A stretch of DNA of 64,000 nucleotides from Methylovulum miyakonense HT12 (GTDB lineage Bacteria; Pseudomonadota; Gammaproteobacteria; Methylococcales; Methylomonadaceae). The stretch lies in the NCBI RefSeq assembly GCF_000384075.1, contig NZ_KB913025.1, positions 4,151,901 to 4,215,900 of the forward strand. Direction: 5' to 3'. Both the position numbers and the translations under genes were made by a program. This document shows, in pieces, positions 43,721 through 52,488 of this stretch; within the stretch, counting starts at the first letter, position 1, and each line of letters opens with the position of its first letter. The notes beneath the pieces are model-generated. The model did no database searches. It was not told the origin of the DNA and saw only the letters and a program-made list of their open reading frames with translations.

Positions 43721-43746
43721 GGAGTCCAAAACAAGTTTTGGACTCC
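43721..43746. repeat. Dispersed 26 bp palindrome, copy 1
   Basis: GGAGTCCAAAAC, two bases AA, then its exact inverse GTTTTGGACTCC, in the gap between the hydrolase and SDR genes. Near-identical palindromes lie at 48849-48873 and 63719-63744. It may act as a transcript hairpin. Confidence 0.8.
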
Positions 43747-43762
43747 CCCCCATTCAAGGCAA

Positions 43763-44755
43763 CTATTTAGTTGGAAAAGCCGCTTTAATTTCGCCAGCAA
43801 TATCCTCGGCGTGTTCTTCAAGCGCGAAATGCCCGGTTTCGTACCAGACTATTTTTGCCGCCGGAATGTCTTTTTTAAAGGCTTCAGCTCCTGCAGGAAT
43901 AAAGAACGGGTCATTCTTTCCCCAAACGATCAGTGTCTTGGGCTGATATTTTTTAAACAACACATGCCAAGCATCATACGCACCGACATTGGTCTTGTAG
44001 TCTTCAAGCAAGTCGATTTGGTAAGCCGCCGTACCTGACCGATCCAGCAAGGCTTGATCTATCGTCCAGTTATCGGGGCTGATGGCATCAGGATTCTTCG
44101 CGCCAAAGGTATATTGGAATTTAGTCGTGTCTGCGGTTAAAAAACTGTGGGCGGCAGCTTCGGATGCGGCATCGCGTTTTTCCCATAAGGGCAGGAAGAC
44201 TTTTTTAGGCGCATCCCCTACCCCTTCCATATAGGCATTGGAATTTTGCACCACAAAACCTTTTACCGCTTCGGGATGTTCCGCAAACAACCGGAAACCT
44301 ACCGGGCCACCGTAATCCTGCATATACAAAATGTACGACTGCACATTCAGTTGCTCAAGCAAACCGTCGACATGTTCGGTCAAGGCCGCAAACGTGTATT
44401 TGAAATCGGTGTTTGACGGTGCGTCCGACTGGCCAAAGCCGATATAGTCCGGCGCAACCAAATGGAACTTGTCCGCTAAAGCCGGAATAAGTTCGCGGTA
44501 CATGTGTGACGAGGTCGGAAAGCCATGCAGCAACACGATGGTCGGGTTTTTCGGGTCGCCCGCTTCGCGGTAGAAAACCTTAAGGCCTTTGACGTTTGCA
44601 TAGCGATAGTAAGTTTTGTTCATTGTGACTTCCTTATGGTGGGTTGCTGACAATTTTGCCGCCGTAGCGGAAGCCATTGAAAGCGGTTGAAAAAATAATA
44701 CCGCCGATACCGAAATGGCGGCGGCCACTGAAAAGAGTATTTTTGTTTTGTCCAT
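43763..44755 (-). CDS. Alpha/beta hydrolase (haloalkane dehalogenase/epoxide hydrolase type)
   Basis: A 330-residue alpha/beta hydrolase with an N-terminal export signal (ILFSVAAAISVSAVLFFQPLSMASA). The oxyanion motif is LLHGFPTSSHMYREL (about residue 75). The nucleophile is the Asp in YMQDYGGPVGFRL (about 150), as in haloalkane dehalogenases and epoxide hydrolases. The acid is in LIVWGKNDPFF (about 272) and the His in YETGHFALEEH (about 310). An internal ATG at 44623 has a strong AGGAAG site and would give a cytosolic form, so two starts are possible. Confidence 0.88.
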   Translation of the reverse strand: MDKTKILFSVAAAISVSAVLFFQPLSMASATAAKLSATHHKEVTMNKTYYRYANVKGLKVFYREAGDPKNPTIVLLHGFPTSSHMYRELIPALADKFHLVAPDYIGFGQSDAPSNTDFKYTFAALTEHVDGLLEQLNVQSYILYMQDYGGPVGFRLFAEHPEAVKGFVVQNSNAYMEGVGDAPKKVFLPLWEKRDAASEAAAHSFLTADTTKFQYTFGAKNPDAISPDNWTIDQALLDRSGTAAYQIDLLEDYKTNVGAYDAWHVLFKKYQPKTLIVWGKNDPFFIPAGAEAFKKDIPAAKIVWYETGHFALEEHAEDIAGEIKAAFPTK

Positions 44756-45170
44756 GACACGACCTTGTAACCATTAAAATTGCGTATTAATAGTGACAAT
44801 ATACTTGTAACCTGTCAAATGTATTTTTATGGGTTACTATATTTTGGACGTGAGAATACCTAGACAGAAGCGCGGCGCATCGGCTCTCCATTGCCATGAA
44901 ATGAAGTCATCTTATTGAAAATAAATTGATTTATTCGATTTGGAATAATGGTTAGAACAATAAAACGAATGGCAGGGGTGAAAAATAAAGCTTGTAGAAA
45001 GCGAAGGTCAGCTCGGGACGATTCCGGCTTGAAAAATAGGGGATGGCTAAGTGTTTTAGTGGGTTAAAAGGCTTAAGGCCCTACTTGGTTTTACGTAAGA
45101 CGACGCTAATGCTGTTTTGGTGGTGGCCAAAACAGCAGCAAACAAAAATGACGGGGATATTTTGGGGAGG
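44756..45170. other. Intergenic, no gene recognised
   Basis: The 415 bp between the hydrolase gene and the CGNR gene contain no supported coding sequence. The sequence ACTTGTAACCTGTC (about 44808-44821) shares GTAACCTGT with AATAGTAACCTGTAATACC upstream of the CGNR gene (about 45804-45821). This could be a shared operator, but two sites are too few to be confident. Confidence 0.4.
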
Positions 45171-45767
45171 TTATTTGCTTTTAAGCTTAGCACGGAAAGC
45201 GGCGACTTTCATGCGGTTGCCGCATAAGGACATATCGCACCAGCGGCGTTGATGAGATTTAGTGCGGTCATAAAACCATAAGGTGCAAACGGGGTTTTCA
45301 CATTGTTTGACCAGATTAAAATCACTGCTAACGACCAATTCGGCAATGGCTTCGGCGACAGGCACCAGCAAGTCTACCAAGGTGCTGATGCGCTGGTGAT
45401 GCAAGCATGCAGGCGGGTTCCCGTTTTCCCAATGCAATTCCTGATAGTGGCAACTGCGGGCCAGAAATCGGTTAAGGATTACAGGATTTTCGTATGCCGA
45501 TGTTTTACGCGCCAACAACAGTTGTTTGGCTGTTTCGCGCAATTCCAGTGCAGCGGCGTGTAAGGCACCCGATGACCCGTGGGCCGACAACCCGGCCATG
45601 TCAACACTAACGCTGGCACGTTGTAGCCATGCCAGCACTTGGGCATCATCGGTCAGGCACTCCACGCGAGCGTCCCCAGACCCCATCTCGGTATTAATAA
45701 AATCCAAGGCCAGATGGCCAGCAATAAAAAATGCGGATGGCGGCGGGCTAGTTGCAGTCCTGTGCAT
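45171..45767 (-). CDS. ABATE/CGNR zinc-finger regulator-like protein
   Basis: A 198-residue protein with the ABATE domain at the N-terminus (FFIAGHLALDFINTEMG) and the CGNR zinc finger at the C-terminus: CENPVCTLWFYDRTKSHQRRWCDMSLCGNRMKVAAFR. Members are thought to be stress-related transcription regulators. It faces away from the DMT gene cluster and may control neighbouring genes, though this is only inferred. Confidence 0.88.
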   Translation of the reverse strand: MHRTATSPPPSAFFIAGHLALDFINTEMGSGDARVECLTDDAQVLAWLQRASVSVDMAGLSAHGSSGALHAAALELRETAKQLLLARKTSAYENPVILNRFLARSCHYQELHWENGNPPACLHHQRISTLVDLLVPVAEAIAELVVSSDFNLVKQCENPVCTLWFYDRTKSHQRRWCDMSLCGNRMKVAAFRAKLKSK

Positions 45768-45865
45768 GGGCTTACTCTACTTAATTGAACAAATTCAATG
45801 AAATAGTAACCTGTAATACCGTAGTGGACAAGTTATTGCGTAATCCTGAAAAGCTTATGCTGGCA

Positions 45866-46747
45866 TCACGGGGCTTGGGCCTTATCAAAAATCATCACCG
45901 CAATGCCGCCCAGTATCGCCGTCGAAGCGAGGAAAAAAGGTAAGGTGATGGCTTCACCCAGAAATATCACGCCCCCTACAGCCGCAAAGACCGGCACGCT
46001 GAGTTGCATGGTCGCGGCATGGGTGGCAGGTAGGCCTGATAAGGCTTTGTACCAAATGGCATAGCCTAATCCAGAAGCGAATACCCCGGAACCGATGGCG
46101 TAAACGACACCCATTTTATCGGGCAAAAGCCCTGCCCATAACACCAAGCTAAGTGCAGCGGCAAAGGCGGATGCCCGTAAAAAGTTGCCCGCTGTCGCCA
46201 ACAGCGGATCTCCGGCCTGTTTTCCGCGTAAAGAATAAACACCCCAAGCCACACCTGCGGCGGTCATCAATAAGGCACTGGGCAACGGCGGTGCGGCAAA
46301 TGGGGGTGACAGGAGAGCGACGAAACCAGCAAAGGAACAGATAATCGCCACGGTTTGTTTCCGGCTCAAGCGTTCGCCATGCCATAGCCCGTAACCCAGC
46401 ATGGTGGCCTGTACGGCACCAAACAGCAATAAGGCCCCAAGCGCGGTAGGCAAATGGTTATAAGCAAAAGAAAATCCCGCCGCGTAAACGAACAACGCCA
46501 ACGCCGACCACCAACTCCCTGCCGTGCCATAGACACCGCCACGCAAACGGACAAGCAAGCCAAGCACCAAGGCACCGGACATGATCCGGATCGTCGTAAA
46601 ATTCGCCGCATCAATGACTGCGTGTTTCAGTGCTAAACGGCACAGCAAGGAATTGCCAGCAAAAGCCATCATGGCAAGGAACGCAAAAAAATAGACGCGT
46701 TTATCGGCATCAGGCATTTTCCAGAAATTGATTGTGTGCGTTTCCAT
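45866..46747 (-). CDS. EamA/DMT-family membrane transporter
   Basis: A 293-residue protein with about ten hydrophobic helices and two EamA-like repeats: FFAFLAMMAFAGNSLLCRLAL at the start and PSALLMTAAGVAWGVYSLRGK beginning the second half. The tail VFAAVGGVIFLGEAITLPFFLAS matches the end of the fold. Substrate unknown; such proteins usually export metabolites or amino acids. It follows an SMR pseudogene on the same strand, with the HAD and cupredoxin genes further upstream. Confidence 0.88.
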   Translation of the reverse strand: METHTINFWKMPDADKRVYFFAFLAMMAFAGNSLLCRLALKHAVIDAANFTTIRIMSGALVLGLLVRLRGGVYGTAGSWWSALALFVYAAGFSFAYNHLPTALGALLLFGAVQATMLGYGLWHGERLSRKQTVAIICSFAGFVALLSPPFAAPPLPSALLMTAAGVAWGVYSLRGKQAGDPLLATAGNFLRASAFAAALSLVLWAGLLPDKMGVVYAIGSGVFASGLGYAIWYKALSGLPATHAATMQLSVPVFAAVGGVIFLGEAITLPFFLASTAILGGIAVMIFDKAQAP

Positions 46748-46755
46748 AGGGCCGT

Positions 46756-47077
46756 TTATTTACCAAATCCAGACACATTCAAGCCGATAATCCCGATCAA
46801 AACAAAGCCAATATGGACATATTGCATGACTTGATAGCGCTCATGGAAAAGCCAGTACCCCAACATGGCGACAATCAAAATTCCGGCTCCCGCCTATGTG
46901 GTATTGGCAATGGTCATATCCATACCTTGTTAACGCCATCGCGATGTTGAAAAAAAGCAATCCGCCAAGCAGATATTGCCAATGCCTAAACCCGTCTGAT
47001 TTATTCAGCAAAGCGACGCCGATTGACTCCAACACAATGGTGCAGAACAAATAAAAGTAACTCACCCAAGTTCCCAT
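46756..47077 (-). pseudogene. Small multidrug resistance (EmrE/SugE-type) gene, broken
   Basis: The start is a good SMR protein: WVSYFYLFCTIVLESIGVALLNKSDGF...LLGGLLFFNIAMALTRYGYD. The continuation MTIANTT, then AGAGILIVAMLGYWLF and VMQYVHIGFVLIGIIGLNVSGFGK, lies in another frame and also contains a TAG where tyrosine is expected. One frameshift and one stop make it inactive. Confidence 0.82.
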
Positions 47078-47092
47078 AAATACAATTTGACC

Positions 47093-47848
47093 CTAATAAT
47101 TCTCCACAAAATCTTGCAAAACACGTAAATCGTTGCCAGTCTTATCGGCACTGACACCCAACTCTTCAAGCGGGACATTCAGACGATTAATCCAAACGGT
47201 AGGATAGCCAAACCATTTTGCTCCGGCGGCATCCCAGCCACCGAACGCGGCAAAAGCGATTTCTTCCCGTTGCAAGTGGAAAGCATCGACACCCATCTGG
47301 TATGCGCGGGGATCAGGCTTGAACGCCCGTATCTTGTCCGTGCTTAAATGCGCGTCAAAAAGCCCCGTGAAACCCGAATTTTTGACCGCAGCATCCAGCA
47401 CATCCACAGGTAAATTGGATAAGAATGCCAAATGCAGATCCATCGCTTTTAACGACTTCAGGATCGGCAAGGCATCAGGCCAAGCCCGTAGCGCATAATA
47501 ACTATCCATGAGCTGTTGCTTCTGGCTTGCGGTCAATTGGAGCTTGAGGGATTTGGCGGCGAAAACCAAGGCCTCTTCGGTGACTTGCATAAACCCGACA
47601 TAATTTCCCGATAAGGTGCGCAACCAGCTATATTCAAATTGTCTGATCCGCCAACTATTGCCTAAGGCAACACCTTGTTCAGGAAAAAGGGATTCCGCCA
47701 AAGCAAAAATAGGCCGGGGGTCCAACACGGTGAAACCGTCGAAAGCAATGGCTTTAATCTTTGGCTTTACAAACGCTGCAGAGATGAACGGACTGGATGC
47801 CAAACTTCCGGCTGCTAAGCTGATAAATTGTCTACGATTAACTGGCAT
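47093..47848 (-). CDS. Exported HAD-family (haloacid dehalogenase type II-like) protein
   Basis: A 251-residue HAD protein with a twin-arginine signal (NRRQFISLAAGSLASSPFISAA). The catalytic Asp lies in IKAIAFDGFTVLDPRPIF. Downstream are the LAFLSNLPVDVL (motif II), KPDPRAYQMGV (motif III) and FAAFGGWDAAGAKWFGYPTVWINR segments of L-2-haloacid dehalogenases. An exported HAD is unusual. It begins 5 bp after the cupredoxin gene and is likely cotranscribed with it. Confidence 0.85.
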   Translation of the reverse strand: MPVNRRQFISLAAGSLASSPFISAAFVKPKIKAIAFDGFTVLDPRPIFALAESLFPEQGVALGNSWRIRQFEYSWLRTLSGNYVGFMQVTEEALVFAAKSLKLQLTASQKQQLMDSYYALRAWPDALPILKSLKAMDLHLAFLSNLPVDVLDAAVKNSGFTGLFDAHLSTDKIRAFKPDPRAYQMGVDAFHLQREEIAFAAFGGWDAAGAKWFGYPTVWINRLNVPLEELGVSADKTGNDLRVLQDFVENY

Positions 47849-47853
47849 AACGT

Positions 47854-48210
47854 TTAACCTTCGTCCCGAACGATAATTTCCCCGGCCATTTCTTCATGGC
47901 CATCGCCGCAAAAAATATCGCAACGGAAGACAAACGAACCCGCCTTATCGTGGGTGAAGCTAACCCGCATGGGCTTTCCCGGCTCAATATCGGCACGGAC
48001 GGCAAAATCCGGCAAGGAGAAGCCGTGCAACCTATCGCTGCTGGTAAATTCCAAAATGACCGTCTGGTCTTTTTTCAACTCAATTTTGGTGGGTTGGAAT
48101 AAGAACTTACTGGCCTTTATGACAATAACCGGAGGTTCGGTATTGGCGGTTGCCGCCAATGGTGCCAGCAATAACAAATAAAATAGGCATTTTTTCCAAT
48201 AGTGGTTCAT
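47854..48210 (-). CDS. Periplasmic cupredoxin with a CuA-like motif
   Basis: A 118-residue protein with a signal peptide (LFYLLLLAPLAATAN) and a cupredoxin fold. The metal motif FRCDIFCGDGHEEMAGEI gives C-x3-C-x3-H-x2-M, which matches the CuA site of cytochrome oxidase subunit II and nitrous oxide reductase. An upstream His (RLHGFSLPD) could complete the site. AGGAG lies 6 bases before the start. It stands outside any oxidase operon. It may be an electron carrier or copper chaperone. Confidence 0.85.
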   Translation of the reverse strand: MNHYWKKCLFYLLLLAPLAATANTEPPVIVIKASKFLFQPTKIELKKDQTVILEFTSSDRLHGFSLPDFAVRADIEPGKPMRVSFTHDKAGSFVFRCDIFCGDGHEEMAGEIIVRDEG

Positions 48211-48283
48211 AGATAACTCCTAGGTGAGCGTTTTTTCTTCAAGACGGTAGTTTTTCCAAGGATATCTACGGCAATGCCCTTAT

Positions 48284-48766
48284 TTATAAACCTAACTCCG
48301 CCAAACCAGGATGTCCGTCAGGACGGCGGCCTTGAGGCCAATGGAACAGCCTTTCCGATTCGGCAATCGCCAAATCATTGATGCTGGCATAGCGTTTCTG
48401 CATCAGGCCGTTGTCAGCAAATTCCCAATTTTCATTGCCGTAAGAACGGAACCATTCGCCTTTGTCGTTATGCCATTCGTAAGCAAAACGTACGGCGATG
48501 TGGTTGTCGGTGTACGCCCAGAGTTCTTTGATCAAACGGTATTCGTGTTCGGTCGCCCATTTGCGGGTCAAGAATTCGATAATTTGCTCGCGGCCCTTGG
48601 GAAATTCGTTACGGTTGCGCCATTGGCTGTCGGCGGTGTAAGCCAGTGCCACGCGTTCAGGGTTACGGTTGTTCCAGCCATCTTCCGCCATACGGACTTT
48701 TTGCGCGGCGGTGTCGCGGGTGAACGGTGGAAAGGGTGGGCGGGGTTCTTCTACGATGGTTGTCAT
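48284..48766 (-). CDS. DUF1348 (NTF2-like) family protein
   Basis: A 160-residue protein of the DUF1348/YesE-type NTF2-like fold, recognised by [30 protein letters not shown] at the N-terminus, [21 protein letters not shown] in the middle and the C-terminal [21 protein letters not shown]. Function is not established for the family; the fold holds small hydrophobic ligands. Confidence 0.88.
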   Translation of the reverse strand: MTTIVEEPRPPFPPFTRDTAAQKVRMAEDGWNNRNPERVALAYTADSQWRNRNEFPKGREQIIEFLTRKWATEHEYRLIKELWAYTDNHIAVRFAYEWHNDKGEWFRSYGNENWEFADNGLMQKRYASINDLAIAESERLFHWPQGRRPDGHPGLAELGL

Positions 48767-48796
48767 GGTTTGTTCCTCTGGTGATTTGATTTTTGT

Positions 48797-48912
48797 CCAC
48801 GAAAGACACGAAAAGCACGAACAAAACGTTTTTAGAGTTGCATTATCTGGAGTCCAAACATGTTTTGGATTCCATTTTTTAAGCTTTTTCGTGCTTTTCG
48901 TGCCGTTCGTGG
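48797..48912. repeat. Nested palindromic repeat between DUF1348 and GST genes
   Basis: The arms CCACGAAAGACACGAAAAGC (from 48797) and its near-inverse (to 48912, ending GCCGTTCGTGG) enclose the short palindrome GGAGTCCAAAC/GTTTTGGATTCC at 48849-48873. The outer arms belong to a widely seen type of CACGAA-rich bacterial repeat, so this looks like one palindromic element inserted in another. Confidence 0.75.
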
Positions 48913-48929
48913 AAAATCATTTATAAAGC

Positions 48930-49535
48930 TCAGACTTCCCACATGCCTGCCATACCGACATAATTCGGTAAGGCTTGGATGCGGCGCAGCCAGGCGATTA
49001 TCGTGGGATAATCGGTAAGGTCAATATTAGCTTCCGGTGCTAGGGCAATGTACGGGTAAATGGCAATGTCGGCGATGGTGATATGGTCTAAAGCCAGCCA
49101 ATCGTTATGCGTCAATTGCCTTTCTAATATTGCCAACAAATTGGCGGTGATTTGCTCGGATTCTTCGACGTTTATCTCGCGTCCGAATTTGTAATGCACC
49201 CGTAAGCGGCTTGGCCCCCAAGCCAGTTCGTTGGCGGAGGTTGCCAGCCACGCCATCACTTGCGCTAGGGCTTTGGGTTCGTTCGGCAACCAATGCGCAT
49301 CACCGTATTGTCTTGCCAAGTACACTAAAATGGCGTTGCTATCGCGCAAAGTAAATTCACCATCAATCAACACCGGAACTTGACCGAACGGGTTCATTGC
49401 CAAAAACTCGGCAGTTTTGTGTTGTTTGTTTAGGCCATCGACGGCGATGCCTTCATAAGCCAAACCCAATAATGACAGCATTAATCTGACTTTATGGGCG
49501 TTACCGGAAACAGCAAATTCGTATAGTTTTATCAT
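48930..49535 (-). CDS. Glutathione S-transferase family protein
   Basis: A 201-residue GST. The thioredoxin-like N-terminal domain is IKLYEFAVSGNAHKVRLMLSLLGL, with the conserved NPFGQVPVLIDGEFTLRDSNAILVYLA (about 48-77) containing the cis-Pro and the glutathione-binding DS. The helical C-terminal domain has HITIADIAIYPYIALAPE. The start overlaps the upstream oxidase remnant by 4 bp. Likely detoxification; substrate not known. Confidence 0.9.
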   Translation of the reverse strand: MIKLYEFAVSGNAHKVRLMLSLLGLAYEGIAVDGLNKQHKTAEFLAMNPFGQVPVLIDGEFTLRDSNAILVYLARQYGDAHWLPNEPKALAQVMAWLATSANELAWGPSRLRVHYKFGREINVEESEQITANLLAILERQLTHNDWLALDHITIADIAIYPYIALAPEANIDLTDYPTIIAWLRRIQALPNYVGMAGMWEV

Positions 49536-49930
49536 GGTGTCTCCTCTTCTTGTGATTTGTTATTTATCGTTTGCAAGCGTTCAATCTCCGCCAATAAGGG
49601 CGCAATCATTGCTTCCACTTGCGCTTGGCTGTAGCGTGGTGTGATATGTTGCGGGCAATTCCAATCCAAAGCTTCAATATGAATGATGATGCCCCGCTCG
49701 ACCCGCGCCCGATAGGTCGGCACTTCCAATTGCGCGAGCAAGTCCGGTTCGGTATCTGCGTGGGCGATGCGTACCGTTCCCCAAATTTTTAGGCGTTGCC
49801 GATTGGCGTAATCCATCAAAATCAGCGAAATACGGTGATTGGCTTGCAAATTGCCAACGCTCAGATACTGGATATTACCGCGAAAATCGGCAAAACCGAT
49901 TGTCCGTTCATCCAGCACCTTTAAAAATCC
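49532..49930 (-). pseudogene. Pyridoxamine 5-phosphate oxidase-like gene, N-terminus lost
   Basis: The frame is open from the IS1595 boundary at 49930 and reads LDERTIGFADFRGNIQYLSVGNLQANHRISLILMDYANRQRLKIWG, a flavin-binding split-barrel region, then a C-terminal tail EALDWNCPQHITPRYSQAQVEAMIAPL. The N-terminal half is missing because of the IS insertion plus a deletion, since it is not found on the other side of the IS. A restart at ATG 49918 would give a truncated protein. Confidence 0.78.
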
Positions 49931-50933
49931 GGCTCAATATGTGTTTTGAGGTCTTTTGATAAAATAGTCTGATGGAAACCTCAATCATAACCATCAAACA
50001 ACTAGTCAGCGAAGCCCAATGCTATGCCACCATCCGGCAGTTGCGTTGGGCCGACGGTGTCACCTGCCCGCATTGCGACAGCGGCGACACGATCCGGCGC
50101 GGCTACGACAGCCCGCAACGCACCTGCCAGCGTTACCAGTGCAAGGCCTGTGGCAAACGCTTCGATGACCTGACCGGGACGGTCTTGTCGGGGCATCACC
50201 AGCCGTTGTCGGCCTGGGTGCTGTGCCTGTACTTTATGGGGCCAGACCTGTCCAACCGGCAGATCGCCCAAGAACTGGACTTGAACAAGGACGATCTACA
50301 GTATATGACCGAACACCTGCGCTTAGGTCTAGATAAAAAAAAGAGCCCATAACCCTATCTGGGGTGGCCGAATGCGACGAAGTCTACATCGTTGCAGGCC
50401 ACAAAGGCCAGCCTAAAAAGGTCGCCGAAGCCGGAAGGAAGCCCCGTTGCCGCCGCCTGCAAGGTGCGCGTGGGCGCGGCACCTTGGCGACGGAAAGCCG
50501 CCCGTCTTCGGCATGATCCAACGCACCAGGGAAGTCGTCATCAGGATGCTCGACAACGTCCAACAGGCCACCATCAAGCCCTTGATCTTACAAACCATTA
50601 TGCCCGGCACACCAATCTATACCGACGAATACAACATTTATAGCCGTTTGGAGTCCTGGGGCTACCCGCATAAGACCGTCAACCATTCGGCGGGTGAATA
50701 CGCCCGCGATGAAGATGGTGACGGCTTCTGCGAAGTCCATTCGAACACCATGGAAGGCTTCTGGTCGCTGCTGCGCTCCTGGCTGCGCCCGCATCGCGGC
50801 ATTTCACAGGCCAAGTTGCCGTTGTACCTGAGCTTTTTTGAGTTTGTCCATAATGTCAGAAAACGCGGTAAAGGCTTGCTGTTTTCGTTATTGGCTGTTT
50901 TGGTTAAAAAGACCCCAAAAGCCATATAGAGCC
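49931..50933 (+). mobile_element. IS1595-family element, second type
   Basis: The ends GGCTCAATATGTGTTTTGAG (49931) and the inverse of GGCTCTATATGGCTTTTGGG (50933) form imperfect inverted repeats, followed inward by GTCTTTT on both sides. They differ from the ends of the MITE family. I see no matching 8 bp target duplication, so one flank has probably been lost. Confidence 0.8.
49972..50929 (+). pseudogene. IS1595-family transposase with two frame changes
   Basis: Frame 1 holds the zinc-ribbon CPHCDSGDTIRRG...YQCKACGKRFDDLTGTVLSG and HQPLSAWVLCLYFMGPDLSNRQIAQEL. At AAAAAAAAG (about 50335-50343) a canonical A AAA AAG site would allow a -1 shift into frame 2: LSGVAECDEVYIVAGHKGQPKKVAEAG (first Asp). 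At about 50493 one A appears lost, and frame 3 continues KPPVFGMIQRTREVVIRML, IYTDEYNIYSRLESWGY (second Asp) and VHSNTMEGFWSLLRSWLRPHRGI (Glu). The second change probably inactivates it. Confidence 0.82.
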
Positions 50934-51187
50934 AAAGAAGTTTGGTTATTCGCCACGCGAATATAGGGTGCATCTTACTGCAAGTTATTGAAATATAATA
51001 TATAAGTCCTGAACAGCTGTAACGCCTGCTGTGAATAAAACTACACCCATACGAATTTCGGCAGGTCGGGTTGTGGCATGTCCATACGCTAAAATATGGA
51101 TGGTGTCGTAGGAATGCCCGTATTAGCTTCCGCCCATTCCGGTGCGTGAGTACGGCGTGTCCATTGCCGTAACGTTAGGCACTTGTC

Positions 51188-51769
51188 TTATTTTTGTTCA
51201 TTAAGCATTACATTTTGTATGGCATTTGCAATTTCGGTGGCTAACGCCTCATCTTTAACCGCACGAGCCAACGTAACGCCACCTATCAGCATAGCTAGAT
51301 TAACCAGTGTTTTTTCATTGACGGTTTGCTTACTGGTTTGCGATGAACCCTCATTAGCTGCATCCAGAACCTTGAGCAGCTCTGTTTCAAATATCTCACG
51401 AATTGCTTCATCAGAGCGGCCTATTTCCGGAGTCAGGCTTTGTAATGCGCAACTTTCAGCCAAGTCGCAGGTGCGTTTTTGGTTCATATAGAACTTGGCA
51501 AATTCTGGCCACCATTTTGCCCCGTATTCATTTTGAAACTGCTTGATGCCGACTTCTAATTGACTGAGCCCTGAGATAATCGCCGCTGTGAACGCAGTTT
51601 GCTTGGAATCAAAGTGTCCATAAAAAGCCCCAGAAGTTACCCCTGCCTCTTTGGCAAGCCCATCAACACCAATGCCGTTGTAGCCACTTTTTTTAAAACA
51701 CCGTCCGGCTGCCGCGATAATGTTTTCGCGTGTTTGCTCTTTTTGGTCTTGTTTGTATCTCGCCATCAT
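51188..51769 (-). CDS. TetR/AcrR-family repressor
   Basis: A 193-residue TetR regulator. The helix-turn-helix is TRENIIAAAGRCFKKSGYNGIGVDGLAKEAGVTSGAFYGHFDSKQTAF (about 13-60); the C-terminal ligand domain is helical. It is transcribed away from the tautomerase-like gene, with three repeated operators between them (51807-51868), so it probably represses both genes. Confidence 0.92.
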   Translation of the reverse strand: MMARYKQDQKEQTRENIIAAAGRCFKKSGYNGIGVDGLAKEAGVTSGAFYGHFDSKQTAFTAAIISGLSQLEVGIKQFQNEYGAKWWPEFAKFYMNQKRTCDLAESCALQSLTPEIGRSDEAIREIFETELLKVLDAANEGSSQTSKQTVNEKTLVNLAMLIGGVTLARAVKDEALATEIANAIQNVMLNEQK

Positions 51770-51806
51770 TCCACCTTAATTTTTGTATAACACATTATAT
51801 CAAAAA

Positions 51807-51868
51807 ATAACGGTCGTTATTCTTGACAGCATAACGACCGTTATGTAATTATAGATTACGGTCGTTAT
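51807..51868. promoter_or_regulatory. Three 14 bp TetR operators spaced 24 bp apart
   Basis: ATAACGGTCGTTAT (51807-51820), ATAACGACCGTTAT (51831-51844) and ATTACGGTCGTTAT (51855-51868) are palindromes or near-palindromes at exactly 24 bp intervals. A TTGACA box at 51823-51828 lies between the first two. The arrangement is typical of repressor sites overlapping divergent promoters. Confidence 0.8.
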
Positions 51869-51915
51869 TTAAAGACCGTGAAAGCAATCTTGACTAACAC
51901 AACAGGAGAAAAATC

Positions 51916-52332
51916 ATGCCACTTACGCTGACATTTACCACAGGTGTTTTACCTAATGAGGCCGTAAATCAAGTAATCGAAAAACTGACAGATTCCATGT
52001 TGAAATGGCATGGGTTGACAGGCAATAAAGTGATGACCCCAGTAGTTACTGGTCAAGTACATATATTGCCAAACGGGGCGACTTTTACAGGTGGCAAAGA
52101 ACTTCCAGCCGCTTGGGTAGAGTGGAAAGTGCCTTCGTTTGCATTTGCTACTCGTGAAATACAAATTGGCTATATTGAAGAGGCGACCAACATCGTATTT
52201 GAAGCCGCAGATGGCAAACTCCCGAAGGATCAGATTTGGGTCAATGTTGTTCATGCCGTTGATGGCGCTTGGGGTATTGCAGGGAAAGCAATGACAAATG
52301 ATGAACTGAAAACAGCCATATCCCAGGGTTAA
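51916..52332 (+). CDS. Tautomerase-like protein
   Basis: A 138-residue protein starting Met-Pro (MPLTLTFTTGVLPNEAVNQVIEKLTDSMLKWHGL), so that Pro becomes N-terminal after Met removal, as in tautomerases that use Pro-1 as base. The remainder, ATREIQIGYIEEATNIVF and DQIWVNVVHAVDGAWGIAG, is compatible with the beta-alpha-beta fold of the superfamily. AGGAG lies 9 bases upstream. It is divergent from the TetR gene and probably induced by the ligand of that regulator. Confidence 0.7.
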   Translation: MPLTLTFTTGVLPNEAVNQVIEKLTDSMLKWHGLTGNKVMTPVVTGQVHILPNGATFTGGKELPAAWVEWKVPSFAFATREIQIGYIEEATNIVFEAADGKLPKDQIWVNVVHAVDGAWGIAGKAMTNDELKTAISQG

Positions 52333-52488
52333 GCGCGAAGTAGAAATTGGGTTGGGGTAATGGTAAAAATCAACGTAATGTTGTTTTGTAAAGATGGCAT
52401 CAAAAAAACCTCTGCCATGTATTCAATTAATTTTTACCACTACCCCATTGGACTTCAAGGGCATCTTCAATTTGAAATCGAACCCACC

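Noticed and set aside
45043-45252. A 69-residue forward frame in the gap before the CGNR gene
   Set aside because: Low complexity, overlaps the CGNR coding end and shows no ribosome site or conserved motif.
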